Origin: Fonsecaea monophora
Taxonomy: Eukaryota; Ascomycota; Eurotiomycetes; Chaetothyriales; Herpotrichiellaceae
Assembly (NCBI RefSeq): GCF_001642475.1
Contig: NW_019173995.1
Coordinates: forward strand, 62,001 to 126,000
Direction: 5' to 3'
Length of the DNA stretch: 64,000 nt
In this document: positions 1-7,980 of the stretch, one piece after another
How positions within the stretch are numbered: position 1 is the stretch's first letter
How the letters are laid out: each line of letters starts with the position of its first letter
Position numbers and translations under genes: made by a program
The notes under the pieces: model-generated
Told to the model about the DNA's origin: nothing
The model's database searches: none
Seen by the model: the letters and a program-made list of their open reading frames with translations, nothing else

Positions 1-1742
1 GGTCGAGAAAATGGCCTATGATCTGGGTTGATGAACGTCTGCCGCCATCAACGGTGACGTCGACCGTGTGAATTGGTCTCGTTGGTATCACCGATGCGAA
101 TTTTTGCAGCGGGACTGCACCCACACAATCCCGTCGACCATCTTGTCTTATTGCAGATAAGATGGTCCAAAGGGTCTTCTCGTCTCTGCTGAGCCTTTGA
201 CAAATATGGAATGGTGACTGAGTGCCATGGTGAAGCCTTGTCAAATGGACGTACATCACCGCCACTGTCACCATGAGTCGTCAAAAGACAAGTCCCACTG
301 CGAGACAAGGATAGACAGATCATGAGCCTATCTCGACAGCCAGTATCCTCCATATGGCCTCGTGGCATATAACCGAGCCATCATGCAAGGTTCTTGCGAG
401 ATCGAATCTTCAGTTTTGAGACTCCATCTACCAAATAATATCGAAGTCGAGTCGAAGTCATCCAAGCGCCTCACGCCTTTGCTCGGGCCTTACCAGCTAC
501 CTACTTGTATGATTGACCCACGGTCTACAATCACGTCGCTCGGTATTCGCCCTCGACCAGCACCCGCCGCTCTGGTTGTTATCAGGTTGGCCCGAGACCG
601 CGCGGTATACTGCCCAAGTACATGTCGCCCTCCTCTCGGGGAGTCAACGATGTTGGCTTGCACTAGAAGAGACTCAGCTACACTTCACCCACACAAAAAC
701 TATCTACTATTCACCCTTGCTCTCTCCCTCTCTCCCTCTCTTCACACAAACTATCTCCCGAGTTCACAATGCATGCGGTACAAGTACAAGTGCAAGCACA
801 TAGGGGTCCCGGAGGAGCCCGTATCGAGTATGGCAAGGCAAGGCAATGCTATGCATATTATGTTATGAGGTGAATGAGATGGGATCATATGACGTCTCCG
901 ATCAGAACGATCGGAACGCTCAGACAAGCCAGCCCCGGCCAGGCCAAGCCATGAGAATCACACCAGTATGGTTGCAACAGTGTCATCCTTGGAGATGACT
1001 GATAAATGGTGGGGAGGAGGAAAAGGGAGAGAGGCAGTGAGGCAGTGAGGCAGTGGGGCGGAAAGGGAATACGCTGTATGGGATGCATGTCTGGAATGTT
1101 TGGAATGTATACATGAGATTTATGGAATATCTGGGATAGAGAGAGAGAGGTGATGTATAGATAGATGTAATGAATAGGGGTGATGTACATAATGTAGTGT
1201 ATGTCTACACACTGTGCTCGATATAGAATGGTTTTTTTCCCACTCTTGCCTTTAGCTTGTACGGTATTGTCTGTACCATGTACCATGTACGTTCTCACTA
1301 CCAATAACTCACTACTCACTCACTGCTGTGGAGTTATAATACATGCAGATTTGTGGGACATCACACATATCTATCATGTCCATCACCCACCCATCCATCA
1401 TCCATCATCCATCCACTTATCAACATCCATCCCATACATACCTATGTAGGTACCTACAGTGTCCATCCTCGGGAATATGAGGCGTTTTCACCAATTGAGG
1501 ATATATCTGGAATCGGATTGGCTGAGGTGGTCGGTTGGGTTCAAACTCCTCTGTATATATGTACTTGTATTGTCTATACGGAGTACACCAACAGCACCAA
1601 GTACCTATTGAGTCTCTCACCCTCCTCAACTTCCACGATGGTTCCAAGGCTCCAACCTAACTCAACACCTCAAAACGCAAAGCTTTACAGTAGGATCAGT
1701 GCCCCCCGCCCCCCTTCCTTTTCTCTGGTACTACATGACCAA

Positions 1743-1760
1743 CCAGCCAGCCAGCCAGCC
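1743..1760. repeat. CCAG tetranucleotide tandem
   Basis: About 4.5 copies of CCAG in a row in non-coding DNA. It is a simple sequence repeat with no visible function. Confidence 0.8.
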
Positions 1761-2323
1761 CCTTCTTCCCGTGTCTTTCAGCCGCCGTCCGCCATGGGGC
1801 GCTGGCATCATTCTTGACACTGATTTGGTGAGTGATCTAACGTCGATCGAACTCTTATACTTTTTCTATAGGAGAAACGTTCTCATCTCGCACGTCTCTT
1901 CTACCATAGGCTAACGTCCAATTTCATCTTGAGCAGCTCTTGACTCTCCCACTTAATGTCGAGTCTTCCAGTCTTTCTATATGTCTGTCTGTCTGTCAGA
2001 AGTGACCACAGGCAGGCACAGGCGGTGATGATATCGCTGACTGTCAAGACTACCCAACTACTTGACTGTTTGCTCAGATCCTCCCTGTCTGTCTCTTGCT
2101 GTCACACAACCTCGACGGTGAAGGCGTCGTCAGACCCCTCTGGAGCTACCTACCCTGGTTACACCGTCGCGGCATATTGGCGAAAGTGTTTGGTTGAGTG
2201 GACGTAAGGGTCAAAGACGGAAAAAGAGAGCGGCGTACTCCTCCTGCACATACTTACCGAGTACATACATCCGACAACGCAGTCTGGTTCGTTTTGGTAG
2301 GATGGTACCCTCCCACTCTAAGC

Positions 2324-2355
2324 GCCATCGCCATCGCCATCACCATCACCATCAC
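2324..2355. repeat. Hexanucleotide tandem, CCATCG then CCATCA
   Basis: A short run of six-base units drifts from CCATCG to CCATCA. The flanking DNA is non-coding, so it is treated as a microsatellite. The translated His-rich stretch in short frames across it is not supported as a protein. Confidence 0.8.
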
Positions 2356-2848
2356 TACCACCGTGACCATCACACTGGTCTCTTTGTTTGCCGTTCACCT
2401 TACCTTGGGGGGAGGGGTGGAGGGGAGAGTGGCCATGACCATTACCCAGCGGAGGTGTGCGATATCTCCTTTATATTTGCACGAGGCAAGAGGCCTAGTT
2501 AGGTGGCCAGTAAGGCTGACGTAATTGGGATTGCAATAGGGCGATATTACGTATCAAGCGTTGACGCCATTTGGTAAGTGGAGAGGGCGGTCACGATGGT
2601 CAATGAATGAAAGCTACCTCTAGGTAAGGTAAGGAGACGGATGGATCGGGGGTTGTAAATCAGAATCCTTTCTCCCTGCGTCGATCGCATGCACATGTAC
2701 TCGGTCCTGTATCCAGTAGGTAGTATCTGCTCGTATGGAGGGATGAGGATCTTACATCGACCACGACTAGGATACTGTCGGAAAATATCGTGAACAAAAA
2801 TACGTACATTGGTCATTAGTCTATAACCACGGTCTCCTCCCCCTCGAT

Positions 2849-4243
2849 TTACAGTCCTCGACTGGGCAACGGCCACGTGGCCGAGACTCTTCGGTTGTTC
2901 AGTCTCCCAATCCCCCCGTACTGCAGACCGGGCGTGCACAGCAGATGCTGCCCGCCGGGGTTCTGGCTCAGGCGGATGTGCGCCCACTCGCCCTCGGCCA
3001 GGACCTCGATGCCCACGGGGTCGAGGGCGTCGACCTTCTTCTCCAGCTCCTCGTGCGTGTACCCGCACAGGTCGTGGCCAAAGCGCGCCTGGAGGTGCTC
3101 GGCGATGTCGATGATGTTGCGGTACCGCCCGAACCCGCGGCCGCTGCGCCAGAGGATGCCGTTGCGGAAGCTGTCGATCCACACGGCGAACATGCCGGCG
3201 ATCCAGAAGTTGGTCAAGGCGCAGACAATCCACAGGTAGCCGCTGGACAGGCCCCATTGGTACGTGGTGCTGGGGACGCACTGCAGGATGCCCCTGGGGG
3301 TCTCGTCGGTCTGCATGACCCAGTTGTAATTGTCGTCGACGAAGGCCTTGAACGACATGTTTTGCCCCGCGATCAACACGTCGGTGAACTGGCCTGGGTA
3401 GTCCACGCGACACCCTCCACTACTCGCACAGTGCGCGTCCAGTGAAATCCTGTCGAGTTGGTCGTAGTCGAGCTCAATCAGTTTGTATGTTGAGTCTCCT
3501 GCAGTGGTGATGTTGACCATGGTCTTGTACTCGACCATGTACCCGGTGGTCAGATCGAGGAGGGTGGGCAACGCAATCAGGTACGCCACCGACACGGCAA
3601 GCCAGATGAGGGTGACCCGGGCACGGACCGTGTCCACCTTTGTGACAGCTCGGAGTTGGTACCACGCCCCCTTGATGGACGTCGTATCGAACGCCATGGC
3701 CGTGTACAACTGCAACGGCACCCGCTCCTTCTGGAGAATCCGGAGGATGGCCATGCTGAAGAGATGGTACGAGAGCCAGGACAAGAAAACCTGCGAGCCC
3801 CTGCCCAGGATCAAGTTGAGACCTGCATCCAGGATCTTGACCGACGTGTACGTGAACGAACCCCAAGCCAAGTTGATGGCGAACCGCCCGGAATAGAGAG
3901 AAGGGTCGCAGGGAAAGAGTCGCACCGCCAGTCGACGATTCCCGAAGATATCGAGGAGGGTGTAGAAGGGGAACCCGGCGATCAGACCGGGGAGGACGGA
4001 GCCAATGATGCACGCCGCATAGACCAGAAAGACACCAAAAGTGATGAGGCCATTTCGGACGGTGCAGTATTTGCGAAGAGGTCTCAGAGGTTTAGGAGGG
4101 AGGGCATTCGGGGGCGGAGGCGGCGACACAGGCTGGCTCTGGAACTGACTCCCGTATGGCCGAGGGAGGTCATCTTTGGAGGAGTTGACGCTGTGGACAT
4201 TGAGCCGGGGTTCCTTTAAGAGATATTCCTCGATTGAAGGCAT
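2849..4243 (-). CDS. Predicted multi-pass membrane protein, unknown function
   Basis: A single uninterrupted frame encodes 464 residues from the ATG at 4243. The frame stays open upstream, but residues there look like leader sequence and this Met gives a sensible N-terminus. The N-terminal ~55 residues are polar and proline-rich (a run of prolines near residue 45), suggesting a cytosolic tail. Hydrophobic segments follow (about residues 64-95, 125-150, 160-180, 205-235 and 340-365), so about five membrane spans are likely. The stretch between the last two spans holds several cysteines and candidate N-glycosylation sites (NIT, NMS), so it may be an extracytoplasmic loop. The C-terminal ~100 residues are soluble. 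I do not recognise the family. GC-rich DNA makes other frames open too, but only this one has membrane-protein composition. Confidence 0.75.
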   Translation of the reverse strand: MPSIEEYLLKEPRLNVHSVNSSKDDLPRPYGSQFQSQPVSPPPPPNALPPKPLRPLRKYCTVRNGLITFGVFLVYAACIIGSVLPGLIAGFPFYTLLDIFGNRRLAVRLFPCDPSLYSGRFAINLAWGSFTYTSVKILDAGLNLILGRGSQVFLSWLSYHLFSMAILRILQKERVPLQLYTAMAFDTTSIKGAWYQLRAVTKVDTVRARVTLIWLAVSVAYLIALPTLLDLTTGYMVEYKTMVNITTAGDSTYKLIELDYDQLDRISLDAHCASSGGCRVDYPGQFTDVLIAGQNMSFKAFVDDNYNWVMQTDETPRGILQCVPSTTYQWGLSSGYLWIVCALTNFWIAGMFAVWIDSFRNGILWRSGRGFGRYRNIIDIAEHLQARFGHDLCGYTHEELEKKVDALDPVGIEVLAEGEWAHIRLSQNPGGQHLLCTPGLQYGGIGRLNNRRVSATWPLPSRGL

Positions 4244-5383
4244 TTTTTTTCCTTTCTTCAATGGCGCCAGGCGCAGCAAATATGAAGAAGAGAGTGACAA
4301 GTAAACAAAGTCAAACTGAACGACACACCACACGACGCACAAGACTCGCCAGCTGGTGCCAGGACATTTTAAACCGAGCGATGCTCAACATGGCCTCGCC
4401 TCAAAGACCAAACAATCCCCTTTCAATGGAGCGCATTGAGGGGAGAAAGGAGAAAACTTTGGGTGATGGCGCACGTTAGCGACGCCATGTGGACATGAGG
4501 CACTTTGAGCCATGTGTGTTGGGGAAATTCGGTAGTGGTTGTCCATGGCCCAGATGGCGACGAGGACCGGGTTCTAGAATCATGAACCCCTGTAAGTGGT
4601 TCCGTCAAAAGTCCAACTTTCTCCCTCCCTGCAGATTTTATCAATTAATTAGGAGTGACAATGCCGTTTCCGGTCATCATGGCCACTGTAAGGTTTCGGC
4701 TGGAATCGCTCAACCCGCTCACTAGTAACAGAATGGACGTCTCCAGCCAGCCTCGGCCAGTCCGCCAAACGCCACAAGACTATAGACCGCAGGCGAGAAA
4801 CCGCCCTTACCATACCGAGTAAAAATGTTGATGTACGAGCACAAGTAACCATGTCTCTCTTGTGCTAGACAACACCTCATACACATGCAGAATGCTCCAA
4901 CGTGATCGTCTGCAATCGTGGCAATATAGCAACAAAAGTCGATCGTGCTATCATGTATCGGCGAGACATGGCCCGTCAAGGCACCGAGCAGACATTCTCC
5001 ACCGCGACAACGGGCTGCGGTCCGCTCAATTCCTATCATCTGGACAGCGTGATGAGACAGAATCGTTCATTATCAATCTTCTGCTTTCCGGCCCGACTCC
5101 CAGCGACAGAAACCACCAGAGCAAAGTCCTGTAGGTGCTGATATCGCACGGGCCACCTATCCGCCGTAGAGCCTGATGCTCATGTATTGTCCCCTTGGTC
5201 ATCCACAAGACCCTTCCACGGCCATCTCGGTTTTTCCATAGTCCGGGATGGCTATAAGTATCGTCCATGATCGCAATGAAACCGGATCATGCTCACCAGG
5301 AAGTCGTCTGAGTAGACCACATCTCTGTCCTCATATCTAGTCCCAATTACTGTACCCTCCACGAACCCCAAGATCTCTTCGCA
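4244..5383. other. Intergenic region between divergent genes
   Basis: This is the upstream region of the minus-strand membrane-protein gene and of the plus-strand gene at 5384. Short frames on both strands are not protein-like. Directly upstream of the membrane-protein ATG lies an A/G-rich leader on the coding strand. No RNA gene or repeat is recognised. Confidence 0.5.
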
Positions 5384-5752
5384 ATGTCCCTCTCACCATA
5401 TTCCGTCCAACATGACTTTGAAGTCCAAGAGTACAATAAACGTCGCGCCGCGTGGAAGCAGTCTGAGAAGGTTCGCAAACAACAGGAGAAGCTCCTCAGA
5501 GACCAGGCCAAGCAGGACCGAAAAGCCGCATTGAAGCAGCTGGCCATGGCGGAAAAAGGTATTTTGCATCGATCCCCCGTGATGGTTATCGCGCATTTGC
5601 TGAGAACCACAGACACAGCAAAGCCTCGAAAACCCTTTGGGTGGCTGTCTCGGAAAAGTCGTTCAAAGACTGACGCCTTCGTGGCGGAGGACAAACTCGA
5701 TGTCGACAGTGACTCGGATGAAATCACTCTGCATGAAGCGCTGGGCGTGTGA
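5384..5752 (+). CDS. Small basic hypothetical protein, coiled-coil-like
   Basis: An intronless frame of 122 residues begins in an acceptable context (gcaATGtcc). Residues 15-60 are rich in Lys, Arg, Glu, Gln and Ala and look helical or coiled-coil (KVRKQQEKLLRDQAKQDR). The middle is basic (KPRKPFGWLSRKSRSK) and the C-terminus is acidic (DVDSDSDE). There is no signal peptide, membrane span or known motif. It ends 125 bp from the 3' end of the convergent Pop8-like gene. Its composition is unlike random frames in the region, which supports a real gene, but I recognise no homologue. Confidence 0.5.
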   Translation: MSLSPYSVQHDFEVQEYNKRRAAWKQSEKVRKQQEKLLRDQAKQDRKAALKQLAMAEKGILHRSPVMVIAHLLRTTDTAKPRKPFGWLSRKSRSKTDAFVAEDKLDVDSDSDEITLHEALGV

Positions 5753-5877
5753 ACACCATAGCCTTGAACGACGGACATGGGCTTTGCATGTCGAGACACG
5801 TTGTTCCATCACCTCGACAGATACATTAGATATCGTTTCGGCAGAGGAGGATTCTTTTTTTTTTTCTTTTTTAGCGG

Positions 5878-6273
5878 TCACCCCAGACTCCACAGTCCTT
5901 TTGTCGCCCCTTTTGCAACAACACCGCCCAACCACGACCCTCTCGCCACAATCGCCAAACTCACGCCCCTGACACCGACCCACTGACTCACCGCGGCCGT
6001 GACAGCGACCTCATCGTCACTGGGAACGCGGATCCAGGCATCGGACCCCTCGACCTTCAAAATGTCCACGGGGATGGCTCCCCCGGTCAGTCCGAGATAT
6101 TGCTGAAGCGCCGCCGAGAGGTACGAGCGCAGGGTGATTTCGTCCAGCGCCTTGTCAGTGTGCAGAGGGATGGTGTGCAGGTACAGGTGGAAGTAAGAGT
6201 ATGGAGGGTTGCGGAGAGTGAATGTGGTGGTGATGGTTGGTTCTTTAGCAGCGGCGCTGGTAGTTTTGTTCAT
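5878..6273 (-). CDS. RNase P/MRP subunit Pop8-like protein
   Basis: The 131-residue product resembles fungal Pop8, a small protein subunit shared by RNase P (tRNA 5' maturation) and RNase MRP (rRNA processing). The pattern is a short N-terminal extension, then the core from about residue 22 with PPYSYFHLYLHT, a helix with ALDEITLRSYLSAALQQYLG, and a strand with VDILKVEGSDAWIRVP. Its length matches the family. It is intronless and starts at the ATG complement at 6271-6273. It is divergent from the NUDIX gene across about 425 bp that may act as a shared promoter. The identification rests on overall pattern, since this family has no sharp catalytic motif. Confidence 0.6.
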   Translation of the reverse strand: MNKTTSAAAKEPTITTTFTLRNPPYSYFHLYLHTIPLHTDKALDEITLRSYLSAALQQYLGLTGGAIPVDILKVEGSDAWIRVPSDDEVAVTAAVSQWVGVRGVSLAIVARGSWLGGVVAKGATKGLWSLG

Positions 6274-6698
6274 TGTCGTTGGGTGCTAGGGCGGTTCGAG
6301 TATAGAAAGTCGGCGGTGTTTGGCGGGGAAATTTGTAGAATGATGGGATCCCGTCACATGTGTCTTTACACACAGAGAGAAGAGTGTGTGCGAGTGGTTG
6401 GAGGTTGTGAGAGAGAAATCCGACCAGCGTCATTTACGGGTTTCATTTGATTATGACATTAGTATTTCCAGCACATCCGCACACAAAACTTACCGGGATA
6501 TGTGTCATTACAGAATGTCAGACAAGGTTCTTACCGTTCCAATTAGTTCCAATTTGAGACTGGCTACGATTGGTCTCCCTCGACTTCGCATTCACTCGAA
6601 ACAAGGACGTCGTACTAGGACTGTCACTCTTGTCAACCGCCGAGAGCAAGATCTTCACATCAAAGCTAGCGTGCATACTCTGTCTGCCCGGTGAGTCC
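6274..6698. promoter_or_regulatory. Divergent promoter region, Pop8-like / NUDIX
   Basis: About 425 bp separate the two divergent start codons and would carry both promoters. I see no clear TATA box or named operator. Confidence 0.4.
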
Positions 6699-7760
6699 AT
6701 GATTTCCAGGCTGAAGCATCTCTCGCGCCAACTTCAACACTCGCTCCCACCATTCCCTGTACTGTCCAGGACGATGGCGTCCTCGTCATCGCCGCCACGG
6801 CCGACAACAACCACATTCAATCTCCCCGACACTGACCCCGAAATCCCGGTCACCCATCCCTCGACGCTCACCGAGGACCAACTTCTCACTTTCCCGGCCT
6901 TCAAGACGTGGCTGGATACCCTACAGAGGAATCTCTCCCTGCAGCACAGCTCGGCAAGCCACCCGTTTCACACGACCCCGTACTCCCTGAGATCCATCGA
7001 GATTCAATCCGCCGACTTCTTCTCCAGCGGTCGTCTCGGCTTCCTTAAGCTGAAAGCCACCGTGACCAACGACAATGACGAGTCCTTCCCCGGCTCCGTG
7101 TTCATGCGCGGCGGGAGTGTTGCCATGTTGATCGTCCTGACGGCGGCGTCGTCGTCGCCTGGCACTTTCCCCAAGCAATCATCCGCGAGAGGTACGACCT
7201 CCTCCAAGGCAAGGCCTCAGCCGGGAGGGAACGACGACGACGACGAAGAAGAAAAAGAGTACGCCATCTTGACGATCCAGCCCCGCATCCCCGCCGGTTC
7301 GCTCAGCTTCGTCGAACTGCCCGCGGGCATGATCGACGACAGCGGCACGTTCGCGGGCGCCGCGGCCAAGGAGATACACGAGGAGACGGGGCTGGAGATC
7401 TCGGCCGACGAACTCGTCGACATGACGCGACTCGCCGCCTGCGTCACCACCGACCCACAGAAGAGTGTCTCCTCCGAAGGAGAAGAAGAAAGAAAAGGCG
7501 ACGAGCAACTCCAGTCCGCCATGTACCCGTCCCCGGGCGGCTCGGATGAATTCATCCCCATCTTCCTCGCCCGCAAGACGCTCCCGCACGCCCAGATCGA
7601 GGCCCTCAAGGGCAAACTGACGGGGCTGAGGGATCACGGCGAGAAAATCACCCTGCGAATCGTCCGGCTGCACGATGTCTGGAAGGTCGCGTGGAGAGAC
7701 GGCAAGACGCTGGCGGCCATGGCGCTCTACGACGGGTTGAAACGGGAAGGAAAGCTATGA
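6699..7760 (+). CDS. NUDIX hydrolase, ADP-sugar diphosphatase-like
   Basis: From the ATG at 6699 the frame encodes 353 residues. A second ATG at 6774 would give 328. The Nudix box is at residues 210-231 (numbered from 6699): G210, then K224-E225-I-H-E228-E229-T-G231, so the metal-binding glutamates are present. The first consensus Glu is Gly and the consensus Arg is Lys. The LPAGMIDD approach and the preceding MRGGSVAML strand resemble plant NUDT14-type ADP-sugar diphosphatases, so cleavage of a nucleoside-diphosphate sugar is a reasonable inference. An acidic linker (DDDDEEEKE) is inserted before the box. The residues between the two Mets are basic with no acidic residue, as in a mitochondrial presequence, so the longer start may give an organellar form. 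It is convergent with the CysRS gene, 220 bp apart. Confidence 0.8.
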   Translation: MISRLKHLSRQLQHSLPPFPVLSRTMASSSSPPRPTTTTFNLPDTDPEIPVTHPSTLTEDQLLTFPAFKTWLDTLQRNLSLQHSSASHPFHTTPYSLRSIEIQSADFFSSGRLGFLKLKATVTNDNDESFPGSVFMRGGSVAMLIVLTAASSSPGTFPKQSSARGTTSSKARPQPGGNDDDDEEEKEYAILTIQPRIPAGSLSFVELPAGMIDDSGTFAGAAAKEIHEETGLEISADELVDMTRLAACVTTDPQKSVSSEGEEERKGDEQLQSAMYPSPGGSDEFIPIFLARKTLPHAQIEALKGKLTGLRDHGEKITLRIVRLHDVWKVAWRDGKTLAAMALYDGLKREGKL

Positions 7761-7980
7761 TTCTTTTCTTTGCAAAGGAATCTATCCAGTTCAGTGGTGC
7801 TTTTTGTTTTCCATTCGCGCGCTCCTCTTTTCTCTCCTCGTTCCTCGTGCCCTCGAGCCATGTCTCCGAGAAGCTGGGTATCTTATACAGTCCTACATCA
7901 TGAAAGAAAAGAGCCCACGAGGAAAGAATCTACAGCTGGGAGTCGGTCTGATGCCTCAACCTAAAACTACCCACTCACTC

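Larger units (their letters stand above)
1..2848. other. Non-coding region with simple repeats
   Basis: No open frame here looks like a conserved protein and none can be joined into a convincing spliced gene. The stretch contains CATC-rich DNA (about 1381-1430), a CCAG tandem (1743-1760), a CCATCG/CCATCA tandem (2324-2355), and several short GTACC or TACCTA-type motifs seen in other intergenic parts of the window. It lies beyond the 3' end of the membrane-protein gene on the minus strand, so its first part may belong to a gene outside the window. Confidence 0.6.

Noticed and set aside
1381..1430. CATC-type repeats that might suggest a CRISPR-like array
   Set aside because: Contiguous microsatellite with no spacers, in eukaryotic DNA.
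2945..3445. Plus-strand frame of 166 codons inside the membrane-protein gene
   Set aside because: It is a GC-rich shadow of the minus-strand gene. Only the minus-strand frame has membrane-protein composition.
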